Below, piece by piece: positions 32,501 to 40,888 of a stretch of 64,000 nucleotides of DNA; within the stretch, counting starts at the first letter, position 1, and every line of letters begins with the position of its first letter. The translations under genes and the position numbers were made by a program. Under the pieces are notes generated by a model. The model ran no database searches. It saw only the letters and a list, made by a program, of their open reading frames with translations, and had not been told where the DNA came from. The stretch comes from Microbacterium sp. nov. GSS16 (GTDB taxonomy: Bacteria > Actinomycetota > Actinomycetes > Actinomycetales > Microbacteriaceae), in contig NZ_CP116338.1 of assembly GCF_028198145.1 (NCBI RefSeq), positions 620,001 through 684,000 of the forward strand. Reading direction: 5' to 3'.

Positions 32501-33997
32501 ATGTCCACCGCATCCGTCGATGACCCCGCCCGCTACCGGCCGAACCCGTCGGTGCTGACCGCGCTGAAGAGCCCGCGGATGCTGACCCGCGAGGTGCTCG
32601 CCGGTCTCGTCGTCGGTCTGGCGCTGATCCCCGAGGCGATCGCGTTCTCGGTGATCGCGGGGGTCGACCCGAAGATGGGGCTGTTCTCGTCGTTCATCAT
32701 GGCGGTGTCGATCGCGTTCCTCGGCGGTCGGCCCGCGATGGTGACCGCGGCGACGGGCGCCGTGGCGCTGGTGATCGCGCCGGTGGCACCGACGTACGGC
32801 ATCGACTACTTCATCGCCACGGTGATCCTCGCCGGGGTGTTCCAGGTGATCCTCGGAGTGCTGGGGGTGGCGAAGCTGATGCGGTTCATCCCGCGCAGCG
32901 TGATGGTCGGGTTCGTGAACTCGCTGGCGATCTTCGTGTTCAGCTCGCAGTTCCCGCAGCTGATCGACGTGCCGTGGCTGGTGTATCCGCTGGTCGCGCT
33001 GGGCATCGCGGTGATGATCGTGATGCCGCGCATCACCAGGGTGATCCCCGCGCCGCTGGTCTCGGTGGTCATCGTCACGGGCGTCGTGCTCGCCTTCGCG
33101 ATCGCGGTGCCGACCGTGGGCGATCAGGGCGAGCTGCCACGCAGCCTGCCGTCGCTGTTCATCCCGAATGTGCCGCTGACCTGGGAGACGTTCACGATCA
33201 TCGCACCGTTCGCACTCGCCGTCGCGCTGGTCGGGCTGATGGAGTCGCTGCTCACCGCGAAGCTCGTCGACGAGATCACCGACACCCACTCGCGCAAGGG
33301 CCGCGAAGCGTGGGCGCAGGGAGTGGCGAACATGCTGTCGGGCGCGTTCGGTGGCATGGGCGGATGCGCCGTGATCGGCCAGACGATGATCAACGTGAAG
33401 GAGTCGGGGGCGCGCACCCGCATCTCGACGTTCTGCGCCGGCGTCTTCCTGTTCCTGCTCGTCGTCGTCTTCGGCGACTTCGTCGCGACGATCCCGATGG
33501 CGGCGCTGGTCGCGGTGATGATCATGGTGGCGATCGGCGCCTTCGACTGGCACAGCGTGCGCCCGTCGACTCTGAAGCGGATGCCCAAGAGCGAGACCTT
33601 CGTGATGGTCTCGACCGTCGTGCTCGTGCTGCTGACCCACAACCTCGCCGTCGGGGTGGTCGGCGGCGTGCTGGTCGCGTCGGTGCTGTTCGTGCGGCGA
33701 GTGGCGCACCTGGTCACCGTGACGCGTTCGGTGTCTGACGGGGTCGCCCGGTATGTCGTGGAGGGCGAGCTGTTCTTCGCCTCGAGCAACGACCTGACGA
33801 CGCTGTTCTCGTACTCCTCCGATCCCGACCGGGTCGTCATCGACCTGTCGGGATCGCACGTGTGGGACGCCTCGACCGTCGCGGCGCTGGATGCCATCGA
33901 GACGAAGTACGCCGCGTACGGGAAGTCGGTGGAGATCGTGGGGATGAACGACGCGAGCGGGGTGTTTCACGGGCGCTTGAGCGGCGGGTTCGAGTAG
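32501..33997 (+). CDS. SulP family anion transporter with STAS domain
   Basis: A 498-residue membrane protein. The SulP signature is near the N-terminus (LTREVLAGLVVGLALIPEA), followed by about ten hydrophobic segments, a conserved GGMGGCAVIGQTMINVKESG, and SGARTRIS-like loops. The C-terminal about 95 residues are a STAS domain (YVVEGELFFASSNDL, then VVIDLSGSHVWDASTVAALD). Substrates in the family are sulfate, bicarbonate or dicarboxylates; the sequence does not decide between them. It stands alone in its transcript and is convergent with the HNH gene. Confidence 0.92.
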   Translation: MSTASVDDPARYRPNPSVLTALKSPRMLTREVLAGLVVGLALIPEAIAFSVIAGVDPKMGLFSSFIMAVSIAFLGGRPAMVTAATGAVALVIAPVAPTYGIDYFIATVILAGVFQVILGVLGVAKLMRFIPRSVMVGFVNSLAIFVFSSQFPQLIDVPWLVYPLVALGIAVMIVMPRITRVIPAPLVSVVIVTGVVLAFAIAVPTVGDQGELPRSLPSLFIPNVPLTWETFTIIAPFALAVALVGLMESLLTAKLVDEITDTHSRKGREAWAQGVANMLSGAFGGMGGCAVIGQTMINVKESGARTRISTFCAGVFLFLLVVVFGDFVATIPMAALVAVMIMVAIGAFDWHSVRPSTLKRMPKSETFVMVSTVVLVLLTHNLAVGVVGGVLVASVLFVRRVAHLVTVTRSVSDGVARYVVEGELFFASSNDLTTLFSYSSDPDRVVIDLSGSHVWDASTVAALDAIETKYAAYGKSVEIVGMNDASGVFHGRLSGGFE

Positions 33998-34170
33998 GGA
34001 AGAACTCACGCCTGCACGAACGCCACCGCCCGCGCCGGCGCGCCGTCGCGCTGCAACGCCTGGCCCCTGCTGACGCGCTGAGCGTGCCGAAGTACCCTAG
34101 CCCCACATGCGGCAGGCACCACAGGTAGCGGATGCGCCGTGACCGCGCGGACGATCACCGACGCGCAGGA

Positions 34171-35514
34171 TCAGGCTGCGATGTCGAATCGTGCTCGGCC
34201 ACCCCGGCGCGGCGCGCGGGCAGGGTCGACGTGTGGTGGTGGCACGAACCAGACAGTGTTGCCGTGTCCGGGTGGGTCGATGCGGATGTCCCATCCGTTG
34301 TCGTGGATGCGATGATGACAGGTCTCGCAGAGCAAGACTCCATTCGCCAGGTCGGTCAGTCCGGCGTCGCGTTGCCACCATCGAATGTGATGCGCCTTGG
34401 CCATGCCGGGCGGCAGCCCGCACATGGCGCATCCGCCGTCGCGTTCGGCGAGAGCGAGACGCTGGACCGGGGTGAACAGTCGTCGCCTACGCCCCCAGTC
34501 GAGCACTTCACTGTCTCCGCCGAGAACGCACGGGATGATCCCGCCGTCGGCGGCCATCCGGCGAGCGGCGCTGATGCTGATCGGCTGATCGATCCCGTCG
34601 ATCGTCGCCGAACCGGTGCCCGCCTGGAGGTCCTGCAGAGTCATCCGCACCACCACCGTCGCCCCTGCGAGCGCGGGCGTCTGCGCGGTGCAGCCGAGCA
34701 TGTGTGATCCGAACAGGCTCAGAGCGTCGGCCTGCAGCGTCGGGACGGTACGGCGATCGGCATCCGGCGCCTCGGGATCCGGTGCATCCTGTCGGGCCGC
34801 GAATGCGGCGGTGACGTATCCGCGGATCGCGGTGATCACCGGGGCGGCACTCTCGGGGTCGAGCAGCGCGTTCAGGTGAACCATCCCGTCACGCTCGAAC
34901 ATCGTCAGTGACCGCTTGGCGCGTTGCTCTTCCGCGCGCGGCTCCACTCCGTCCGGGTCCAGCCATGCCTCGGCACGGACGATCAGCTTGCGCACGTCGT
35001 CCAAAGACAGCCCGACCGCGGCCTCGGTGAGGATCCGCTCGCCCTCGCTCGTCCGCTCAGGCCCTGCAGCGATACGGCACCGATCGAGCAGGCTGATGAT
35101 GAGCCCGGCCACCTGCGAACTGACTGCACCGTCAGACAGGGCTTCCCGCACCAGCGGATAGCGCGCGGGAAGCCGATCACCGAGCAGATCCGACCGCGGA
35201 GCCGTCGCCTCCCCAACCTTGATGAGTCGAATCGCATCCCCCATCGAGACGCCGGTGGTCGCCGCGATGAGTTTCGCCGGCGTGCGGTACCCCTGCTGCT
35301 TGGCCAGGCTGCCGGCTCCAAGCTCAGGACGCGACTCGCGAGAGATCCCCGCGGCGACGTCGGCGTGCACGGCATCCAATCGACGCTTCACCATTCCAAT
35401 AGCGCTGTCGATGGCGATCAACTGCTCACGGGTCAGATCCGTGGCATCTTCCGCCTCGCCCCACGATCGATCGAGCGACGACATCGCTTCGATCAACGGC
35501 GTGAGCTTCGACAT
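34171..35514 (-). CDS. DUF222 / HNH endonuclease-motif protein
   Basis: A 447-residue member of the actinobacterial DUF222-HNH family, which is present in many copies per genome. The helical DUF222 domain spans about 40-330. The C-terminal HNH motif is CAMCGLPPGMAKAHHIRWW with the second Cys pair in LLCETCHHRIHD, so the zinc knuckle and catalytic His are intact. The biological role is not settled; association with mobile DNA is often assumed. The start at 35514 lies just before a region with an imperfect inverted repeat. Confidence 0.88.
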   Translation of the reverse strand: MSKLTPLIEAMSSLDRSWGEAEDATDLTREQLIAIDSAIGMVKRRLDAVHADVAAGISRESRPELGAGSLAKQQGYRTPAKLIAATTGVSMGDAIRLIKVGEATAPRSDLLGDRLPARYPLVREALSDGAVSSQVAGLIISLLDRCRIAAGPERTSEGERILTEAAVGLSLDDVRKLIVRAEAWLDPDGVEPRAEEQRAKRSLTMFERDGMVHLNALLDPESAAPVITAIRGYVTAAFAARQDAPDPEAPDADRRTVPTLQADALSLFGSHMLGCTAQTPALAGATVVVRMTLQDLQAGTGSATIDGIDQPISISAARRMAADGGIIPCVLGGDSEVLDWGRRRRLFTPVQRLALAERDGGCAMCGLPPGMAKAHHIRWWQRDAGLTDLANGVLLCETCHHRIHDNGWDIRIDPPGHGNTVWFVPPPHVDPARAPRRGGRARFDIAA

Positions 35515-35555
35515 GCATCAATAGTACGTGTGTTCGATACTCACGTCAACCTTTT

Positions 35556-35584
35556 CTCGAATCTATCTTCGATAGATATTCGAG
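35556..35584. promoter_or_regulatory. Imperfect inverted repeat in the gap upstream of the HNH gene
   Basis: CTCGAATCTATC (35556-35567) and GATAGATATTCGAG (35571-35584) pair except for a two-base bulge. The surrounding 273-base gap (35515-35787) is AT-richer than its flanks and holds no gene I can support. The GTTCGA word at 35532-35537 resembles half of an actinobacterial LexA box, but no second half is seen. Confidence 0.4.
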
Positions 35585-35787
35585 CCACCCACGTCGCGCC
35601 CCACTACCCATCGCCCCATGCCTTGACGGGATCAGCCATCAGCTGCTTCCCGAGTGCGGTGACCACGACCCGTCCTTTCACCGCCGGACGAGCCCCGCAC
35701 GCCGCGCGAACGAGCCGAGCAGATCCGCCGCACTTTCGGCATCTCAGAACCAGCCACCGTGCAGAGACTGGCCCGGTGAAGAAGTGG

Positions 35788-36159
35788 TCAGCGCGCCTGA
35801 TACTCGGCGCGAAGCGCCTCGCGGTTCGGACGGGCGCCCTGCGCCAGGCGGGCGAACAGCCAAGCCGGGTCGATCTGCAGGAAGTAGCGGAAGAGGATCG
35901 TCACCGACTTCTGCGTCACCCGCCGGTCGTCGATGAGCAGCTGCACGCCGTGATCGACCGACCACACCGCGGCGGTCGCCCCGTCGACCTTCACGACCCA
36001 CGACCATCCGGGCGCTCGCACATCCGGCGACACCTGCTCGATGACGGCGCTGAGACGCATGCCCCGCCGCACGCGCACCACCGCAGCATGCGAAACGACA
36101 TCGTCGCCCGCAGCGACACTCTCACGATCGACATGCACCTCGACAGATGAACCGAACAC
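35788..36159 (-). CDS. Hypothetical protein
   Basis: A 123-residue protein, beginning MFGSSVEVHVDRESVAAGDD and ending in a helical FRYFLQIDPAWLFARLAQG tail. The N-terminal two thirds read as beta strands (alternating Val/Ile with charged residues). There is no signal peptide or membrane helix. I recognise no family. Codon use is typical of the surrounding backbone, supporting a real gene. Confidence 0.6.
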   Translation of the reverse strand: MFGSSVEVHVDRESVAAGDDVVSHAAVVRVRRGMRLSAVIEQVSPDVRAPGWSWVVKVDGATAAVWSVDHGVQLLIDDRRVTQKSVTILFRYFLQIDPAWLFARLAQGARPNREALRAEYQAR

Positions 36160-36214
36160 GACCTCGAGCCTAGTTCGGGGCGGGCGCGCGCCATCGGGTC
36201 AGTGGGACCCTCGG

Positions 36215-36868
36215 CTAACCGGCCCGCCTCTCAGCCACGGTGGCCTGGCCCACCGCGTCGTTCGGGTCGAGCCTCAGCCCGATGTCAACCAGCACGATGC
36301 GCCCGCGCAGCCGCGGGCCTTCGCCACGGGTGAGACCGGCCTTGACCGCACCGAACGTCACCGTCGTCGTCGCGGCGAGCACGACCTGGTCGGCCGCGCC
36401 GGTGTCGGCGTCGAGTCCGCTGGGCAGGTCGACGGCGATGACGACGGCGGATGCCGACAGCAGCGCGGTCACCGCGTCGCGGGCTTGCCCGCGCAGGGCG
36501 CCGCGCGCGCCGATGCCCAGGATGCCGTCGACGATGACGTCGTAGACAGAAGGGTCGAGATCGGCGAGACGGATGCTGCGCGCGCCGGCATCCGTCGCCA
36601 CCTGCAGCGCCTCTTCGTGAACGCGATCGGAGATTCGCAGGATGTCGACCGGAACCCCGCGTGCGGCGACGTCGGCAGCGGCAAACAGCGCGTCGCCGCC
36701 GTTGTCACCGGGACCTGCCAGCACCAGCATCCGCTCGGGTTGGTGCTCGGCGATCACCTCGGCGAGCGCAGTGGCCGCCCGGCGCATGAGCGGCACACCG
36801 GCGGCGAGCAGCGGCGCCTCCGCAGCCCGCACCTGCGCGGCGGTGAAGGCGGGGACGTCAAAGCTCAT
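36215..36868 (-). CDS. nnrE: NAD(P)H-hydrate epimerase (YjeF N-terminal type)
   Basis: A 217-residue stand-alone YjeF_N domain that repairs damaged NAD(P)H by interconverting the R and S hydrates. Motifs are FTAAQVRAAEAPLLAAG at the N-terminus, VLAGPGDNGGDALFAA (the GxGNNGGDG-type binding loop), VYDVIVDGILGIGARG with the metal-binding Asp, and VIAVDLPSGLDADTG. The kinase partner domain is absent and would be elsewhere. The ATG at 36868 is chosen because the longer frame to 36970 overlaps the small upstream gene. Confidence 0.9.
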   Translation of the reverse strand: MSFDVPAFTAAQVRAAEAPLLAAGVPLMRRAATALAEVIAEHQPERMLVLAGPGDNGGDALFAAADVAARGVPVDILRISDRVHEEALQVATDAGARSIRLADLDPSVYDVIVDGILGIGARGALRGQARDAVTALLSASAVVIAVDLPSGLDADTGAADQVVLAATTTVTFGAVKAGLTRGEGPRLRGRIVLVDIGLRLDPNDAVGQATVAERRAG

Positions 36869-36872
36869 GCTC

Positions 36873-36998
36873 TTACGATGCCGTACCGTCGGCCTCGGAC
36901 TCCAGGTCTCGGAGCCGGCGGAGCTTCGCCCAGGGGTAGAAGGCGATCCACATGACCGACGCGATCGCACCGCCCATGATCATCGATGCGATATCCAT
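36873..36998 (-). CDS. Very small membrane protein upstream of nnrE
   Basis: A 41-residue frame: MDIASMIMGGAIASVMWIAF followed by YPWAKLRRLRDLE and an acidic tail, ending TAA at 36873. One hydrophobic helix (about 5-22) followed by positive residues is a sensible single-pass membrane protein. It ends four bases before the nnrE start, so the two may be co-transcribed. No family known. Confidence 0.5.
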   Translation of the reverse strand: MDIASMIMGGAIASVMWIAFYPWAKLRRLRDLESEADGTAS

Positions 36999-37117
36999 GA
37001 CCGCGACTGTACGCGGGACCGGGCGGTGGGGATCCCCCACGAGGGGGACATCCCGACGGCGCTCCTCAGGTATGCGCTCTGTCAGTCACGAACTTTGCAC
37101 TGATGCTGATGTGACTT

Positions 37118-37774
37118 TCAGCAGTACTCGCAGATCCCACTGGCGGGCAGCTGCATCCCGCACCCAGGTGTGTCGCATCGGGACTGCTCGCTCTCCTCCC
37201 GCTGTCGCGAGCGTGACCCGCCACCGTCGCGGATCTTGTTGTAGGGCAAGGCGAAGTGCGTGACGTGACCGTCGTCGTGGCGCTCGCTGATGTAGCCGAC
37301 GTGGATCCAGCCGGTGGGCCGCGACCCGCCACGAGGGATCATCGCGATGTAACTGCGCGACCGTGGGATGTAGAACTCCACGAAATCGCGGCGCATGACG
37401 AACTCGCGTGCCATCGGGATGTTTTCCACCGGAAGTCGGAACTCGTTGAGTGCGGCCTCGAAGGTGTCGTACGACAGCCGACCCCCGCGGGATTCGAGCC
37501 CATCGATGGTGTACCCGAGCTGACTGAGCCGGCCAGCGGCGCCGTTCTTGCCGCCGTTGAACTCCTCCGACGTCAATGCCGTTCCATGCTGGTTGCCGTA
37601 CGCGACCCCGAAGATCGCCTTCGAGTCGTAAAAGCCGCCCTCGGCGATGAGGAAGTACTCCGTCGCGGGGCCGAACCCGTACTTGTGCAGAAACGCATCA
37701 CGCCCGAGCCGGTCGAATTCGGCGAGCGCGGCGTCGACGGCGGAGCGTTCGGTGAGAGCAGCGTACGAGACCAT
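37118..37774 (-). CDS. ScoMcrA-type head-domain protein with C-terminal zinc ribbon
   Basis: A 218-residue protein. The N-terminal about 100 residues, ALAEFDRLGRDAFLHKYGFG, then EYFLIAEGGFYDSKAIFGVAYG and LTSEEFNGGKNGAAGRLSQLGY, match the head domain found at the start of ScoMcrA-type (type IV) restriction endonucleases. The middle (EFYIPRSRSYIAMIPRGG) is beta-rich. The C-terminus has four cysteines (CDTPGC...CEYC), a likely zinc ribbon. No HNH nuclease motif is present, so it may be a sensor or adaptor rather than a full restriction enzyme. ATG 37774 is used; ATG 37804 is also possible. It is divergent from the DUF6361 operon and marks the left edge of the defence island. Confidence 0.7.
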   Translation of the reverse strand: MVSYAALTERSAVDAALAEFDRLGRDAFLHKYGFGPATEYFLIAEGGFYDSKAIFGVAYGNQHGTALTSEEFNGGKNGAAGRLSQLGYTIDGLESRGGRLSYDTFEAALNEFRLPVENIPMAREFVMRRDFVEFYIPRSRSYIAMIPRGGSRPTGWIHVGYISERHDDGHVTHFALPYNKIRDGGGSRSRQREESEQSRCDTPGCGMQLPASGICEYC

Positions 37775-37902
37775 GACTCGGATGCTATCGGCGAGGGCTG
37801 ACATCGTCCGAGCTCCGCCGATTCCCCGCTGTGCCAGAGTGGCAGGGTGTGCGCATCGTCGCATCCACACAACGGAATGCATGGGAGGGACCGGGACAGC
37901 TC

Positions 37903-39120
37903 ATGACGTCGCTCATCGCATGGCTGGACGCGTCCAGCGAGGAACAGCGGCGGATGCGCGAGATCATCCGCCTCTTCTCGGACCGCGAGAGCCGCGACGA
38001 ACTGGGGCTCGGGCAGATCCGCGACGCGCTCAGCGACGGCCTCTTTCCCGGCACGTCGACCCTGCACACCCGCGCCCGTTACGCCCTGTTCGTCCCGTGG
38101 ACCTACATGATCGCCGCCCGCCACCATAGCCCGGAGGCCGAGGCGGATCGCCTGCAGCGCAAGCTCATCGGCGCCCTTCGCGACAGCGACGATCACAGCG
38201 GTCTGCTCGGGTTGCAGGCCGGAGTCGGGCTGAAGACCCTTCCCTCGTCGATCTATTGGTCGATGCTGCGTCGCTTCGAGATCCTTGTCGATCCCGACAT
38301 GGCCCCCAGCGGTGCCCTCGCGTTCGACGGAACTCCCCTACCGGCTGATCTGCTCGATGGCCCATCCGAGGCCTCTGCGCGGGCGTGGTCGCCGACGATC
38401 CCCGCGCCACCGGCCGGGTTCCCAGCCGCGGTGCACGGAGGCTTCGCGCTCACAGCTGATGAGGCGGGCTGGTTGCGTGATCGCATTCTCGACGCCGTGC
38501 CCGGCACTCTTCTCGCGCACCTGATGGTGCACGCACCGGATGCCGGCAGCGATGCACCGTGGACGGACTCAGCAGCGCTCGCGGCGAGCGGCGACGCGAA
38601 GGATCTGTTGGATCACGCCCGCCGCTTCTCCGCCGTGATCCACGGTGCGCAACTGCTCTACAACACGATGCTGGCCGAGCAGTACGAGTCGGCGGGCTTC
38701 GACCGGCTCCCGCCGAGCGCCGAGGCGTATCGGGATCGGTTCGCGCGGTGGGCGCAGACCGTGGGCGGGGCCGCCGGTCTGGCCGACTGGGATGTCGACG
38801 CGCTCCTCGCCCGGGTCAGTGCGATCCGAGGGCGCCCACCGCACCCCCGCACAACGCAGTTCACGCGTGAGTGGACCGAGACCGTCCGTTCCGCCCGCGA
38901 TGGACTGTCCGTGGACGACCCGAGCGCACGCGCGATCATCCATCGGCGAGAGCGGCAGACGAAGGGTGCGCAGGCACGACTGCACAACCTCCGCCGACTG
39001 CAGACCTGGGGCGGCGCGTCGGCCGCCCGTGCCCTCACCTTCCGCTGGCCGAACGTGCACCGCCTGGCCCGCGACATCCACGACGGACTGAGCCGCGAGC
39101 AGGAGACGCATCATGCTTGA
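37903..39120 (+). CDS. DUF6361 family protein
   Basis: A 405-residue protein. The N-terminal signature SLIAWLDASSEEQRRMREII, then RDELGLGQIRDALSDGLFPGTSTLHTRARYALFVPW, fits DUF6361 (family memory: SWIDFSEEDRRKML...RDELGIG..RD...D.LFPGTST..TRARY). The remainder is helical with no catalytic motif I can name. The family is usually encoded next to a PLD-fold protein and a helicase, as here. The ATG at 37903 is chosen because family homology starts there; the frame back to 37831 is possible. The 3' end overlaps the PLD gene by eight bases. It probably acts as a structural or sensing subunit of the complex; this is inference. Confidence 0.8.
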   Translation: MTSLIAWLDASSEEQRRMREIIRLFSDRESRDELGLGQIRDALSDGLFPGTSTLHTRARYALFVPWTYMIAARHHSPEAEADRLQRKLIGALRDSDDHSGLLGLQAGVGLKTLPSSIYWSMLRRFEILVDPDMAPSGALAFDGTPLPADLLDGPSEASARAWSPTIPAPPAGFPAAVHGGFALTADEAGWLRDRILDAVPGTLLAHLMVHAPDAGSDAPWTDSAALAASGDAKDLLDHARRFSAVIHGAQLLYNTMLAEQYESAGFDRLPPSAEAYRDRFARWAQTVGGAAGLADWDVDALLARVSAIRGRPPHPRTTQFTREWTETVRSARDGLSVDDPSARAIIHRRERQTKGAQARLHNLRRLQTWGGASAARALTFRWPNVHRLARDIHDGLSREQETHHA

Positions 39121-40888
39121 ACCGCAGGGCCGCGCCGCGCTTACCGAGCAGCTCACCCCGCCCGTCGGGTACCAGCTCTCGCACGCGGTGGGCACAACGT
39201 TCACCCTCGATCTGCTCACGGCGCTCAGCATCCCGCTGTCTTTCGCCTCCCGTCGGCTCAGCAGCGCGGACGATCGACTCGGCGTTCTCGACGCCGTGCG
39301 CCGCAGCGCTGATCGTGTCGACGTCTTCGCGCAGGCCGGCGAGGTCGGCATGGGCAAGCCATCGGACCTCGTCGCCCTGCTCGAACCGATGATCCATCCG
39401 GTGGCTGTTCGCCGAGGTCTGTTCCATCCGAAGGTGTGGTTCCTCGAGTACCGGTCCGGCGACCGTCTCTCGTACCGCTTCCTTTGCGCGAGCCGGAACC
39501 TCACCGAGGATCGCAGCTGGGACACCCTCGTCCGCCTCGACGGCGCCGCAGGCGAAGACGCCGAGCCGACGAATGCTCCGCTCGTGTCGCTGCTGCGCAC
39601 CCTTCCCAGGCTGAGCGTGGTCCCTCTTCCCGACGAGCGTCGCACGCGCATCGAACGCCTCGCGGCACGCCTCCAAAACGTGACCTGGGAGCATCCGAGC
39701 GATGTGCGCAGCGTCGATTTCCACGTCTTCGGGATGCCAGATTCGGTGCAGCCCGACGTCTCCGGCATCCGAAGTCTGATCATCTCGCCGTTCGTCTCGG
39801 AAGACGCCCTGCAGACCTTGCGCCGCGGCGTGCGCGGGCCGACCCATCTCATCTCGCGCGCCGCGACACTCGACCGCCTGCCGGCCGAGTGTGACGACGA
39901 CCGCCTGCGCACTTACGTGCTCGACGACGCAGCCGTGATCCCTGACGACAGCGATGACGACGCGGCGAGCGGCACGGGCGCTGACCGACTCACGGGCCTG
40001 CATGCGAAGGTCATCGTCACCGACCGGGCCGCTGGCGCGCAGGTGCTCATCGGTTCGGCGAATGCGACGGGGGCCGCGTTATCGCACAACGTCGAGGTGA
40101 TGGTCCGCATGACCGGCGCCACCCCGCGGCTCGGCGTCGACGCGACGCTCGCCGCCCTCGGTGACCTCACGGCCGAATACGCCCCCGACTGGGGTGCCAG
40201 CGAACTCGCCGATGAGGCCGCACAACGCCGCCTCGAAGCGCTCGTGCGAGGTCTCGCGCAGGTGCGGTTCACCGCGCGGGTGGCATTCGCCGACCCATGG
40301 TCGCTCACGGTGTGGGCGGCGGATGCCGAAGACACGCTCACACGACTCTCCGAGGCGGAAGTGTCGTTGCGGTGGCATCTGCTGACACGCACCGACCTCG
40401 GGCAGCCGTTGCTGTCGCTGACTGAGGCACAGGCGACGCCGCTCACCGGCATCCCGCTCACCGACATCACGCCCTTCCTCGTGCTCGTGGCTCGTGATGC
40501 GGCGGGAAACGAGCGGCGCACCGTGGTGCTCGCCGAGCTGCTCGACGATGTGCCCGATCGCAAAGACGCGATCGTCGCGCGGCAGCTCACCGACCAAGCG
40601 ACCTTCCTGCGGCTCCTGGCATTACTGCTCGATCTCGGCGGTGACGCCGTCTTCGGCGGTGTCGGCAGCGGTGGCGCGTTCGGTGCGGGGTCGGACGGCC
40701 CAGTCAGCGGTCTGTTCGAAGCGCTCGTCCGCTCGATCGGCGCCGACGGCGACGGCCTGGTCGAAGCCCGGCGGATCATTGACTTCATCCGCCGGCACGA
40801 AGAGACTGATCAGCTGCTTCCGCCCGAGTTCGAGGAGCTCTGGGCCAACGTCTGGTCGGCGCACGACGCAGTAACGAGGAGGCGCTGA
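39113..40888 (+). CDS. Phospholipase D-fold nuclease-like protein
   Basis: A 591-residue protein with two HKD-type half sites. The first is FHPKVWFLEY (His105, Lys107) with CASRNLT downstream (Asn129); the second, near residue 300, is GLHAKVIVTD followed by LIGSANATGAAL. These give the paired HxK...N pattern of PLD-superfamily nucleases, including defence nucleases such as DrmC and DpdK. The C-terminal 250 residues contain a helical region. It overlaps the DUF6361 gene by eight bases and the helicase by one (TGATG), so the three are made together. Cleavage of DNA by this subunit, loaded by the helicase, is the most likely role. Confidence 0.85.
   Translation: MLEPQGRAALTEQLTPPVGYQLSHAVGTTFTLDLLTALSIPLSFASRRLSSADDRLGVLDAVRRSADRVDVFAQAGEVGMGKPSDLVALLEPMIHPVAVRRGLFHPKVWFLEYRSGDRLSYRFLCASRNLTEDRSWDTLVRLDGAAGEDAEPTNAPLVSLLRTLPRLSVVPLPDERRTRIERLAARLQNVTWEHPSDVRSVDFHVFGMPDSVQPDVSGIRSLIISPFVSEDALQTLRRGVRGPTHLISRAATLDRLPAECDDDRLRTYVLDDAAVIPDDSDDDAASGTGADRLTGLHAKVIVTDRAAGAQVLIGSANATGAALSHNVEVMVRMTGATPRLGVDATLAALGDLTAEYAPDWGASELADEAAQRRLEALVRGLAQVRFTARVAFADPWSLTVWAADAEDTLTRLSEAEVSLRWHLLTRTDLGQPLLSLTEAQATPLTGIPLTDITPFLVLVARDAAGNERRTVVLAELLDDVPDRKDAIVARQLTDQATFLRLLALLLDLGGDAVFGGVGSGGAFGAGSDGPVSGLFEALVRSIGADGDGLVEARRIIDFIRRHEETDQLLPPEFEELWANVWSAHDAVTRRR

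Noticed and set aside
32471..34009. Long minus-strand frame rich in His, Asp and Arg, antisense to the SulP gene
   Set aside because: The composition is what the reverse complement of high-GC coding sequence gives, and the plus strand holds a clear transporter.
35530..35540. LexA (SOS) box upstream of the HNH gene
   Set aside because: Only one GTTCGA half site is present; the second half at the required spacing is absent.
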